Shown in pieces: positions 26,133-34,174 of a stretch of DNA of 64,000 nucleotides. Origin of the DNA: CAZYME01 sp964648115 (GTDB taxonomy: Bacteria; Pseudomonadota; Gammaproteobacteria; Legionellales; Legionellaceae); contig CAZYME010000011.1 of assembly GCA_964648115.1 (NCBI GenBank), positions 1-64,000 of the forward strand, in the 5' to 3' direction. Position numbers and translations under genes: made by a program. The first letter of the stretch is position 1, and each line of letters begins with the position of its first letter. Below the pieces are notes generated by a model, which searched no databases, had not been told where the DNA came from, and was given only the letters and a program-made list of their open reading frames with translations.

Positions 26133-26803
26133 CCTCTTACCGATACGCCTGTTTGCTGCGCAATCAAAGCAACCAATTCTTCTTGAAATAAATCATAACG
26201 ATTAAGCAAGGCATTGGCGCGTGTGGTGTATCGATTATACGCAATAACGGCTGGGATGGCTGTAAAAAGACCCAGCGCTGTAGCGACTAAGGCCTCGGAT
26301 ATACCTGGAGCCACCATAGCGATAGTTGCTTGTTGTGCCTGCCCTAAAGCTTGAAGCGTTGTCATAATCCCTAATACAGTCCCAAATAATCCAACATAGG
26401 GGGCAATTGAGCCTACCGATGCAAATAGGGGAAGATGTTGTTCCAAAGATTCAGCCTCCTTTGCCTGGCTGATTTGCATAACTCGCTGAATGGGCTCAAG
26501 CGCAACTACGCCTTGTTGACGAACTCGCATAAATTCTTTAAATCCGGCATGAAAGATTGCTGCCATACCCTGCTGCTCTGTAGCATTGCTGTCTACATCT
26601 GCGTAAAGTTTACTTAAATCACCACTCGCCCAAAAACGTTGGTGAAACGCCTCATATTGCTGCCGTTTCATTTTAAAATACCAGGCACGCTGTAAAATGA
26701 GTGTCCAAGATACAATCGATGCCGCGAGTAAGATCAGCATGACTAGCTTTACAACCATTCCGGCTTGGAAAAAATAACCTAAAATACTCATGTGATTAAC
26801 CAC
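26129..26803 (-). CDS. tolQ: Tol-Pal system protein TolQ
   Basis: This 224-residue ExbB/TolQ proton-channel subunit has three membrane helices, at about residues 13-35, 135-157 and 170-192. The typical ASVGSIAPYVGLFGTVLGIM and EALVATALGLFTAIPAVIAY segments are present. The GTG at 26803 has AAGGAG five bases upstream, so it is preferred over the ATG at 26791. The 207-bp gap from ybgC is filled by family 3 repeats. Confidence 0.97.
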   Translation of the reverse strand: MVNHMSILGYFFQAGMVVKLVMLILLAASIVSWTLILQRAWYFKMKRQQYEAFHQRFWASGDLSKLYADVDSNATEQQGMAAIFHAGFKEFMRVRQQGVVALEPIQRVMQISQAKEAESLEQHLPLFASVGSIAPYVGLFGTVLGIMTTLQALGQAQQATIAMVAPGISEALVATALGLFTAIPAVIAYNRYTTRANALLNRYDLFQEELVALIAQQTGVSVRG

Positions 26804-26834
26804 GTTTTCTCCTTTTGCAAAACTTTATGTTAAT

Positions 26835-27003
26835 GTGGCACTTCGTGCATTTGTTGGGCCATAGGCCCAACCTACGTTTTAATTTACCAATCCTTCGGCT
26901 GTGGCACTTCGTGCTCTTGTTGGGTCAATGACCCAACCTACGTTTAAAATTTATCAATCATGTAGGTTGGGCCCATGGCCCAACAACCGCGCGAAGCGCC
27001 ACC
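26835..27003. repeat. Cluster of three family 3 repeat units between ybgC and tolQ
   Basis: Two direct units begin GTGGCACTTCGTGC at 26835 and about 26901. Each runs through TTGTTGGG, a small palindrome and CCCAACCTACGTTT. A third unit is inverted and ends GCGCGAAGCGCCACC. The cluster sits inside a conserved operon, so these folded RNAs would lie in the ybgC-tolQ transcript. Confidence 0.85.
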
Positions 27004-27010
27004 ACATGTT

Positions 27011-27403
27011 TTAAACTTGCCAATTCCCCGGCAGCCGCTTTGGCTTTAAATTTTTATCCACACACACAACCAGAATAGTCGCCTCACTCAGCAACTGCTC
27101 TGTTGGGCTGTACATCCTTTGCTTAAACAAAAGACTACATGCCTTTTGTCGTTCGCATGTTGTCTTGATGGTTAAAACATCATCCAATCGTGCTGGAAGA
27201 ATATAACGTATATGGATGTCATGAATGGCAAAATGTGTATCATATCCTGCCATCGTAGTCAAAGATAATCCATTTTCTCGCAGTAATTCCGTACGAGCTC
27301 GTTCAAAAAAACGTAAATGATTCGCGTGGTAAACGATCCCCATTTGATCAGTATCTTCTATATACACCCTATATGTGAAGCAATGTTCTATATCTTCTTT
27401 CAT
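27011..27403 (-). CDS. ybgC: Acyl-CoA thioesterase YbgC (tol-pal cluster)
   Basis: This 130-residue hotdog-fold thioesterase has the catalytic Asp motif YIEDTDQMGIVYHANHL near residue 15 and FFERARTELLRENGL after it. The start is the ATG at 27403, seven bases past the ruvB stop region (TAA at 27410-27408). The longer frame from 27436 overlaps ruvB and adds residues not found in the family. The order ruvB-ybgC-tolQRAB is conserved in gammaproteobacteria. Confidence 0.95.
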   Translation of the reverse strand: MKEDIEHCFTYRVYIEDTDQMGIVYHANHLRFFERARTELLRENGLSLTTMAGYDTHFAIHDIHIRYILPARLDDVLTIKTTCERQKACSLLFKQRMYSPTEQLLSEATILVVCVDKNLKPKRLPGNWQV

Positions 27404-27407
27404 TGAC

Positions 27408-28418
27408 TTAATCACTTTCAGCCATAGCAATGCCAAAATGCTGATAGGCTAATTGAGTAGCGATGCGCCCTCTGGAAGTCCGCATTAAAAAGCCTTGCTG
27501 GATAAGATATGGTTCCAAGACATCTTCAATTGTACCCTTTTCTTCACCAATAGCGGCAGCAATACTATCCACGCCCACAGGCCCACCATCGAAGCGCTCA
27601 ATGATCGCAAGCAGTAATTTTCTATCCATAATATCAAACCCATGCCGATCTACGCGCAACATTTCTAGCGCAAGATGAGCTATATCTTGGGTAATCACCC
27701 CAGTCCCTTTCACTTCTGCATAATCCCGTACACGGCGTAAAAGACGGTTTGCAATCCGGGGAGTTCCGCGAGCACGTAGAGCTATTTCCTGCGCTCCTTG
27801 GCTGTCAGTTGTAACATGAAGCAACTTTGCTGAACGCGTTACAATGTGGGTTAAAGCCTCCACAGAGTAGAACTCTAAGCGTTGCACAATCCCAAAACGG
27901 TCACGCAACGGCGATGTTAGAGAGCCGGCACGTGTTGTTGCACCAACCAAGGTAAATGGTGGCAACTCTAATTTGATTGAACGTGCCGCTGGCCCCTCAC
28001 CAATCATGATATCTAATTTATAGTCTTCCATAGCGGGGTATAAAATTTCTTCGATAACGGGGCTTAGGCGATGAATTTCATCAATAAATAACACGTCATT
28101 TTCTTGAAGATTAGTCAAAATAGCAGCGATATCACCTGCCCGCTCAAGAACAGGCCCTGACGTTTGGCGCAGGCCTACACCCATTTCATGCGCAATGATA
28201 TTCGCTAATGTTGTTTTTCCAAGACCTGGGGGGCCAAAAATAAGCACGTGATCAAGTGCATCTTGGCGTTTAATGGCTGCATCTATAAAAATACGCATTT
28301 GCGATCGTACTTCGTCCTGCCCAATATATTCATCAAGACTTAATGGGCGTATAGCCCTGTCTAAGACATCCTCAGATACCATTGGTTGCGTACTGATTAA
28401 GCGATCACTTTCCAGCAT
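27408..28418 (-). CDS. ruvB: Holliday junction branch migration ATPase RuvB
   Basis: This 336-residue AAA+ motor drives branch migration with RuvA. The Walker A motif GPPGLGKTT is near residue 65, Walker B is LFIDEIHRL, sensor 1 is VGATTRAGSLTSPLRDRFG, and the C-terminal winged helix contains RTSRGRIAT. ruvA and ruvC, often directly upstream, are not here: a repeat-bearing spacer and a divergent gene lie upstream instead. Confidence 0.98.
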   Translation of the reverse strand: MLESDRLISTQPMVSEDVLDRAIRPLSLDEYIGQDEVRSQMRIFIDAAIKRQDALDHVLIFGPPGLGKTTLANIIAHEMGVGLRQTSGPVLERAGDIAAILTNLQENDVLFIDEIHRLSPVIEEILYPAMEDYKLDIMIGEGPAARSIKLELPPFTLVGATTRAGSLTSPLRDRFGIVQRLEFYSVEALTHIVTRSAKLLHVTTDSQGAQEIALRARGTPRIANRLLRRVRDYAEVKGTGVITQDIAHLALEMLRVDRHGFDIMDRKLLLAIIERFDGGPVGVDSIAAAIGEEKGTIEDVLEPYLIQQGFLMRTSRGRIATQLAYQHFGIAMAESD

Positions 28419-28547
28419 TGAATGGGCAGAGTTGGTGTGGGTTATAGCATTCTAACACAGCTTTTATTGGTATATAATCCGTAACCAGTACTACATATCA
28501 TTAAGAACCATTTTTAGCACATACTGATCAAATCATCGCGACCATAT

Positions 28548-28584
28548 ATAGCCCGCATTACGCTTCGCTCCATACGGGCTACAT
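28548..28584. repeat. Dispersed palindromic repeat, family 1 (copy f)
   Basis: TAGCCCGCATTACGCTTCGC followed by TCCATACGGGCTACAT. It is short and nearly palindromic at its outer ends (TAGCCCG/CGGGCTA), and sits just before the NagX-like gene. Confidence 0.8.
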
Positions 28585-28599
28585 ATTTAAGGATTATTT

Positions 28600-29958
28600 T
28601 TGAATATAAATATGAAACAAACTAGATTGTTATCTCTTGATGTTTTCCGCGGAATTACTGTCGCTCTAATGATATTGGTCAATAGCCCTGGGAATGAAAA
28701 GCCATATGTATGGCTGGACCACTCGGAATGGAATGGCTCTACGTTAGCTGATTTCGTCTTTCCATTCTTTATTTTTATTGTCGGTGTTTCATTGGCGTTT
28801 ACTTTAACTAAAGCCCGCTCTAAGACTCTAACAGACTACTCACCCGCGTCCCGGGGGGGGGGGGGCGGGGGGCGGAAAAAAAACACAAAAAAAGGAACCC
28901 CCGCCAACACCCCCGGCGCATCCGGCTGCCCGAAGAACTCCGGCAGCAGGGNNNNNNNNNNTCACGCCCGCCCTAACACTCAACCCCACTACCCCCCCGC
29001 GCCCCGCGGCTGGCCGGCGGTACCCAGCAACCCCCCAACACCAGGGCCGCCGGGGGACAAGCCGCGGGACGTGGGGCTTAGGTGGAAACGAGCAGTTATT
29101 TTTAAAATTTTAAAGCGTTCTGTTATTTTATTTTTAATTGGATTGCTGCTCAATGCGTTCCCTCATCATTTTGATTTTGCAAGCATCCGAGTGTTTGGCG
29201 TCTTACAACGCATCGCCATTTGTTATTTTGTTGCCGCTCTACTATTTCTGACTACAAAAATCTCCACACAAGCCATTATTATGATGGCCTTAATGATTGG
29301 CTACTGGCTGCTCATGACGATGTTGCCTGGATCATACGACTTAACCCCGCAAGGGAATTTCGCTGCCTACGTGGATAGACAGATTTTTTCATCAGCGCAT
29401 TTATATGGCAAAGTATTCGACCCGGAAGGGTTACTAAGCACTTTACCTGCAATTGCAACCACCCTCTTAGGAAATCTAACCGGGGCCTGGTTGCTTTCAA
29501 CACACTCTCACAAAAAGAAGCTCGCTGGCATGACCATTGCGGGTTTTTTAGCTTTATTAGCAGGCTGGGTATGGGGATTATGGTTTCCAATCAATAAAGC
29601 ATTGTGGACAAGCTCTTTTGTCTTATGGACCGGTGGTTTTGCCCTGATTTTTTTAGCGTGTTGCTATTGGTTGATTGAAGTGAAAGATGTAAAAAAATGG
29701 GCAAGACCTTTTGAGATTTTTGGTATTAATGCCATGCTTGCTTATGTTTTGCATGTCTTTTTCTTAAAAATTCAAGCGTTTATTTCCATACCACGAAGCG
29801 ATGGAACGTCAGGGAATTTGCGCTTATATATCACCGATCACCTCTTTAGCTGGGCCTCTTTGCAAAACGCCGCTCTATTATATGCTTGTGCTTATACGAT
29901 ACTTTGGTTGTTGGTGATATGGTTATTCGTTGCTAGAAAATCAAATAATACCAAATAA
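28600..29958 (+). CDS. NagX-like membrane acyltransferase (HGSNAT/DUF5009 family), damaged by an assembly gap
   Basis: The first ~85 codons (RLLSLDVFRGITVALMILVN, then ADFVFPFFIFIVGVSLAF) and the codons from about 164 onward are typical of the heparan-alpha-glucosaminide N-acetyltransferase-like family, with many membrane helices. Between them, aberrant GC-rich sequence and ten Ns replace the real coding sequence, so the apparent 452-residue frame is partly artefactual even though it stays open. In bacteria such proteins are thought to acetylate amino sugars; no sugar-use genes are adjacent. hemB follows 16 bp downstream. Confidence 0.75.
   Translation: MNINMKQTRLLSLDVFRGITVALMILVNSPGNEKPYVWLDHSEWNGSTLADFVFPFFIFIVGVSLAFTLTKARSKTLTDYSPASRGGGGGGRKKNTKKGTPANTPGASGCPKNSGSRXXXXHARPNTQPHYPPAPRGWPAVPSNPPTPGPPGDKPRDVGLRWKRAVIFKILKRSVILFLIGLLLNAFPHHFDFASIRVFGVLQRIAICYFVAALLFLTTKISTQAIIMMALMIGYWLLMTMLPGSYDLTPQGNFAAYVDRQIFSSAHLYGKVFDPEGLLSTLPAIATTLLGNLTGAWLLSTHSHKKKLAGMTIAGFLALLAGWVWGLWFPINKALWTSSFVLWTGGFALIFLACCYWLIEVKDVKKWARPFEIFGINAMLAYVLHVFFLKIQAFISIPRSDGTSGNLRLYITDHLFSWASLQNAALLYACAYTILWLLVIWLFVARKSNNTK
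28845..29080. other. Unreliable sequence around an N gap (28952-28961)
   Basis: Composition changes abruptly to G/C runs (11 Gs near 28854), then Pro/Gly/Arg-rich nonsense in every frame, then returns to normal coding sequence near 29085. Flanking codons on both sides belong to one membrane protein. This is best explained as erroneous contig ends joined by a scaffold gap. Confidence 0.88.
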
Positions 29959-29974
29959 CATTTTGGAGAAAAAC

Positions 29975-30982
29975 ATGCATTCAACAGGGCATTTCCCTGC
30001 CGTACGGCCCAGACGCTTAAGAGGAGGTGCTAATATTCGCGAGTTGGTGCAGGAAACCGGCCTAAACGTGAATAAATTTGTTTTACCTTTATTTATAAGG
30101 CATGGCTCAGGGATCAAAAACCCGATTGCGTCTATGCCTGGGCATTTTCAACTTAGCGTTGATTACTTGGATCAAGAAATAAATTCCTTATGGGATTTAG
30201 GCATCAAACGCATTATGCTATTTGGCATTCCTGAGCATAAAGATGCGCTGGGAAAAGACGCCTACTCCAAGCATGGCATCATTCAAAAAGCGATCCCCGT
30301 TATCAAAAAAATAGCCCCTGATATGCTAGTGATGTCAGATATATGTTGTTGTGAATATACTGACCATGGGCACTGTGGCGTTGTTGTTGATCAAAAAAAC
30401 AGCAGTGAAGTCTGCGTGGACAATGACAAGACATTAGATTTGTTAGCGAAGCAAGCTGTTAGTCATGCCAAAGCAGGCGCTGATATTCTGGCACCCAGTG
30501 GAAATATGGACGGGATGGTGCAAGCAATTCGAAAAGCACTGGATGATGCAGGCTACCCTCACCTTCCTATTTTGAGTTACTCGGTTAAATACGCTTCATC
30601 CATGTATGGGCCTTTCCGCCAAGCAGCAGAAGGCGCGCCTCAATTTGGCGATCGCCGTACTTATCAAATGGATTATGCAAATGCATCTGAAGCTCTACGT
30701 GAATGCGCACTTGATGCTCAGGAAGGTGCCGACATGCTGATGGTAAAGCCGGCTCACACATATCTTGATATTATTTATCGCGTAAAAGAGGCATTTCCCT
30801 ACTTGCCATTAGCGGCGTATCACACCAGTGGAGAGTTCGCCATGATTAAAGCTGCGGCAGAAAAGGGATGGATTGACGAACGCAAAGCCGTATTGGAAAT
30901 ACTTACATCCATTCACCGAGCTGGGGCTGATTTTATCATTACGTATTATGCTAAAGAAGTTGCGGAGTGGATGCGGTCTTAA
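29975..30982 (+). CDS. hemB: Delta-aminolevulinic acid dehydratase (porphobilinogen synthase)
   Basis: This 335-residue enzyme condenses two 5-aminolevulinate molecules to porphobilinogen in tetrapyrrole synthesis. The Cys-rich metal site reads DICCCEYTDHGHCG (about residues 122-135), which indicates a zinc-type enzyme. The Schiff-base lysines are in YSVKYASSMYGPFR and MLMVKPA. The ATG at 29975 has TTGGAG upstream; an earlier in-frame start overlaps the preceding gene and is rejected. A strong hairpin follows the stop codon. Confidence 0.97.
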   Translation: MHSTGHFPAVRPRRLRGGANIRELVQETGLNVNKFVLPLFIRHGSGIKNPIASMPGHFQLSVDYLDQEINSLWDLGIKRIMLFGIPEHKDALGKDAYSKHGIIQKAIPVIKKIAPDMLVMSDICCCEYTDHGHCGVVVDQKNSSEVCVDNDKTLDLLAKQAVSHAKAGADILAPSGNMDGMVQAIRKALDDAGYPHLPILSYSVKYASSMYGPFRQAAEGAPQFGDRRTYQMDYANASEALRECALDAQEGADMLMVKPAHTYLDIIYRVKEAFPYLPLAAYHTSGEFAMIKAAAEKGWIDERKAVLEILTSIHRAGADFIITYYAKEVAEWMRS

Positions 30983-30987
30983 GAGTC

Positions 30988-31029
30988 CGAGCCGCGACCG
31001 TAAGGGAATGCCCCTACGGTCGCGGCTCG
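30988..31029. repeat. Strong hairpin after hemB
   Basis: The arms CGAGCCGCGACCGTAAGGG and CCCCTACGGTCGCGGCTCG pair over 19 bases with one mismatch and a four-base loop (AATG). No T-run follows, so it is a possible 3' stabiliser or processing structure and not a canonical rho-independent terminator. Confidence 0.85.
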
Positions 31030-31064
31030 TAGGGTGTTATTGAATAATTAGCTCTGTTCCTCTT

Positions 31065-31197
31065 CACGGCATTAAGTTAAGAGACTTTGTCATTCCCGCG
31101 AAGGCGGGAATCTATCCCTGACTCAGGCTAGGAGACATGGGAGAAATGGATCCCCGCCTTCGCGGGGACGACAGTCTTCGTTAACATAATGACAGTG
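31065..31197. mobile_element. MITE-like element, family 2 (copy B), nested in another palindrome
   Basis: The termini CACGGCATTAAGTTAAGAGA and, inward from the right, CACTGTCATTATGTTAACGA match the other copies. It is inserted between two inverted arms, GTTATTGAATAATTAGCTC (31036-31054) and GAGCTAATTATTCAACAAC (about 31219-31237), which suggests insertion into an older palindrome. Confidence 0.78.
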
Positions 31198-31268
31198 GAG
31201 CCTTCTTCATCACGAAAGGAGCTAATTATTCAACAACGCTGCTCGGAGTGAGGAGGCACGGCGCCTGC

Positions 31269-33467
31269 CTACATTGAGAAATCAGACTTTACAGGAAATA
31301 AGGTGATTTGCACTTTAGTCCTGTGATTCGTAATCGTGGTTGTACCCCAAAAAGGATGTCTAACGATTCTTTCATCAGGGTCTAGGCCTGGTGATGAGGA
31401 ACTGGCTTTATCCAAAATTGCCTTATCAGCCGAAGATTCTAAACTAGGAAAATCTGCATCCCTAAATGTCTGGTCATATATTTTGCGTACGATTTCTTCG
31501 GTTGGCCTTTCTGAAAAAAATCGGTGATAAACTCTACCGCGCTCACCAACGCAGTAAGTAATTACCCCTCGCGATTTTTTACCAAGCTCTGGAATTGAAA
31601 TTTCTGCCGGAAGAATGTAGCGGGTATCGGCATGCCCGGTTTTAGGATTGTTCCATATCATTTCTAAAGCCAATTTTATAACGAAAGAATCCACGGAGCT
31701 AGAGAATGCATGGTATGCTAACATAAGTTTTTGGTGGGCTTCTTTGGCTTCAGCATACTCAGGAAATACGGCTTTATCCAAAGGCACATTGGCATCAAAC
31801 CATCGCAAGACCCTGAAAACATATTTGAATGTTGTGGGCACTGGAGATATTGAAATCACCGGCAACTGGCTTTGCTTTTGCACAGGCATTACAGCTGTGG
31901 CAGCAACAGAAGCTTCCGCAGCCACAAAAGATTCTACGGCTTCATTAACCATTTCATCTGCGGTTGCTTCTAGTTCTATTGCACATGCAGATTGCGGCGC
32001 TTTAATCTTTGACTTTTTTGGTCTCTCTTTTGGTGTTGGTGGCACGATAACCGGCCACTCTTGGCTCAGAGGCTGTTCAAACTCTTTGAACATTTCTACA
32101 GATGCGTCGTACTCTCGCAAATCAATTACAGGTAATTGTTCAGGTAAAACGCGTGTATTTGCTGGGGTATCGATAACTAATTTAAAATACTGCATGAAGG
32201 CCCGTTTCGATTTTTGTTGTTCCACTAGGTCCTTTAGCATCCCGTAAACGCGCCCATATAGTTCAGCTTGATTGGTTGCTATTTGCTGATATATCTCACA
32301 CACAGCTTTCATATCTGCTATGTGTTGCCCGCCCCCCCCCTGTGGAACGCGGTATTCTTGCTCAGCTTGTTTGTACCCCTCCACTAATTCTTTGTTATTA
32401 GTTAGTAGAACTCTGTTGCAAGGTGCGAAAAAATCTTCTTTTACGCTATTAACAAATGCTTTTAGAAGAGGGTTTTGACGGCAGTCATTGTCAAACTTGA
32501 TACACTTTTCTGCAATCCACCTTAAATTATGCACAGTGAGCTCTTTTTTTAAAAATGCTAGAGCATGGAGAATGCGTAGATTTTCGGATCCTTCAGCGTA
32601 TTTGAGTAAACCATTATATATATGATAAAGCTCTCTTCTCTGTGTCTTATTGTTATGTGTTAGTAAAGTTACCACTCGCTCATACAGCCCTCTTCGCTGG
32701 ACTGCCAATGCAAAATCTTCTTCTTCTTCATCATTCCAATCAGGACAGGTAGCTGTTTCAATACGAGCGGATATCCTTGTTACCGACGCACTTGTAGAAT
32801 AAAATGCTTTACTGGCAGCAATGGTAGCTCTGTTTATTTGCAGCCACTCCCAGGAATTTTTAACACGGACTGTTTCTAGGTACAGCAAGTTTAAAATTGC
32901 TTGATACGTTTCAGCTAATTTAGTATCGGATACAGTTGGTCCAAGTTTGCATTCCTTTAGAAGAGCTGTAACCCGCTCATCCAATGGTTTTTTAACCAAC
33001 TCTATCATTCCAATGGTTGCGTACGCTGCAAGTGCCTCTCCGCAAAGTGAAGGGTTAAGCGACCCTCCAAACAGTGAAGTGCGGTATCGTTCAGAAAGGG
33101 GAAGTTCTTGGTCTGGTAGAAGAACATCTAACCCTACAGGAATCTCAACTACAGGGTCCATTCGCTTAAGAATAGCAATCAATTTTTCGCGCGCCCCCCC
33201 CTCCTCAAGATTCGGATACAACCTTTTAATCTCTTTAATTAGAGCAAGCTTAGAGTCAGGAGTAATTTTATAACTTTGAATAGGGTATGCGATTGCATCC
33301 AAAAAAAAATCGAATGGTAGTTTCTCTCTCTCTCTAGGTTCATTTTCATCAAATAACAAACATGATGCTAGAGGAGACATATTTTCAGTTGTGCATTGCC
33401 GCAATAGGTCAAGCATGCCGTCAATTGTAACCGGTAGTCGATTTTGGTTAAAAATAGCTTTTGGCAT
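31269..33467 (-). CDS. Uncharacterised 732-aa protein, candidate PmrA-regulated effector
   Basis: I do not recognise any domain. There is no signal peptide or membrane segment. Residues 1-440 look mainly helical. A Pro/Lys/Ala-rich linker spans about 475-545. The C-terminal part (about 550-690) forms a separate compact domain containing FKYVFRVLRWFDANVPLDKA and RGVITYCVGERGRVYHRFF. A PmrA-type box with TATAAT stands upstream, and no neighbour suggests an operon. The gene contains a nine-G tract (32332-32340, codons near 376), an eight-G tract (33194-33201, near codon 89), nine As near 33301 and six CT units near 33325. Slippage at any of these would shift the frame. Function is unknown. Confidence 0.8.
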   Translation of the reverse strand: MPKAIFNQNRLPVTIDGMLDLLRQCTTENMSPLASCLLFDENEPREREKLPFDFFLDAIAYPIQSYKITPDSKLALIKEIKRLYPNLEEGGAREKLIAILKRMDPVVEIPVGLDVLLPDQELPLSERYRTSLFGGSLNPSLCGEALAAYATIGMIELVKKPLDERVTALLKECKLGPTVSDTKLAETYQAILNLLYLETVRVKNSWEWLQINRATIAASKAFYSTSASVTRISARIETATCPDWNDEEEEDFALAVQRRGLYERVVTLLTHNNKTQRRELYHIYNGLLKYAEGSENLRILHALAFLKKELTVHNLRWIAEKCIKFDNDCRQNPLLKAFVNSVKEDFFAPCNRVLLTNNKELVEGYKQAEQEYRVPQGGGGQHIADMKAVCEIYQQIATNQAELYGRVYGMLKDLVEQQKSKRAFMQYFKLVIDTPANTRVLPEQLPVIDLREYDASVEMFKEFEQPLSQEWPVIVPPTPKERPKKSKIKAPQSACAIELEATADEMVNEAVESFVAAEASVAATAVMPVQKQSQLPVISISPVPTTFKYVFRVLRWFDANVPLDKAVFPEYAEAKEAHQKLMLAYHAFSSSVDSFVIKLALEMIWNNPKTGHADTRYILPAEISIPELGKKSRGVITYCVGERGRVYHRFFSERPTEEIVRKIYDQTFRDADFPSLESSADKAILDKASSSSPGLDPDERIVRHPFWGTTTITNHRTKVQITLFPVKSDFSM

Positions 33468-33498
33468 ACAGATTCAACAAAACAAATAAAGGAAAACC

Positions 33499-33531
33499 AT
33501 TATAAAATGCAAAGATTAACCAAATATTAAG
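33499..33531 (-). promoter_or_regulatory. PmrA-type box with TATAAT before the 732-aa gene
   Basis: Read on the minus strand: CTTAATATT (33531-33523), TG, GTTAATCTT (33520-33512), a seven-base spacer, then TATAAT (33504-33499). The start codon is about 32 bases further on. The layout is the same as at 23341-23373. Confidence 0.8.
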
Positions 33532-33638
33532 AGGCTCCACACTGATCAATATAGGTCTCGGCCAAAACTAAGAGTATTAAGGTCTGTTGATAATTGCCCT
33601 ATAACCCAGGCTAAGCCTACATGCCGCGGGACCGGGGT

Positions 33639-33772
33639 CACTGCCATTAAGTTAAGAGATTTTGTCATTCCCGCGAAGGGGAAATCCATCCATGACTCGG
33701 GCTAGGAGCCACGGGAGAAATGGATCCCCGCCTTCGCGGGGACGACAGTATTTCCTTGACTTAATGGTAGTG
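33639..33772. mobile_element. MITE-like element, family 2 (copy C) with 11-bp target duplication
   Basis: The element runs from CACTGCCATTAAGTTAAGAG to GACTTAATGGTAGTG. It is flanked by an exact 11-bp direct repeat, GGGACCGGGGT, at 33628-33638 and 33773-33783. This is the clearest evidence in the window for transposition of family 2. It lies in the 332-bp spacer between the trx stop and the 732-aa gene, which otherwise contains only that gene's promoter. Confidence 0.87.
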
Positions 33773-33799
33773 GGGACCGGGGTAGGTGCAAATTGTTAG

Positions 33800-34174
33800 C
33801 TATGGCTCATCTTTATCCAACTGGGCCCTAAGTTTACTTACATCCGCATCTAAAGCTTGCTGAACTAATTCTTTCAGTGTTGATTCCGGCATACTGCCTG
33901 CTTCCGAATAAATTACGATGCTTTGCTTTAATACCATCAAATGTGGAATTGAACGAATCTGAAAGGTTTCTGCCAGCTCTTGTTCTTCTTCAATGTTAAC
34001 CTTGGCAAACACAACTTTTTCGTAGAACGCAGCGACTTTCTCATAGACATGAGCAAATTGTTTGCATGGAGCGCACCAAGACGCCCAAAAATCGATTAAT
34101 ACTATTTCATTATCTTGAATGAGTGATTCGAATTGTTCTGTGGTTATAGATTTAACTATATTACTTTCACTCAT
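33800..34174 (-). CDS. Thioredoxin-like protein
   Basis: This 124-residue thioredoxin-fold protein has the redox motif WASWCAPCKQF (Cys at about residues 35 and 38) and the cis-Pro segment IRSIPHLMVLK. The C-terminus extends about 15 residues beyond standard TrxA and is acidic. There is no signal peptide, so it is cytoplasmic. It overlaps the end of adk by 4 bp, so it is co-translated with adenylate kinase. It could be a general thiol reductase or a dedicated one. Confidence 0.9.
   Translation of the reverse strand: MSESNIVKSITTEQFESLIQDNEIVLIDFWASWCAPCKQFAHVYEKVAAFYEKVVFAKVNIEEEQELAETFQIRSIPHLMVLKQSIVIYSEAGSMPESTLKELVQQALDADVSKLRAQLDKDEP

Noticed and set aside
26835..27003. Possible CRISPR-like array
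   Set aside because: Only three units, with inverted orientation and no unique spacers of constant length; they match dispersed palindromic repeats elsewhere.
30988..31029. Classical rho-independent terminator after hemB
   Set aside because: The stem is excellent but no T-run follows in either direction, so only a hairpin is claimed.
31648..32247. 199-codon plus-strand frame opposite the 732-aa gene
   Set aside because: Low-complexity Ser/Thr/Ala translation that mirrors the linker region of the minus-strand gene; the PmrA-type promoter supports the minus strand.
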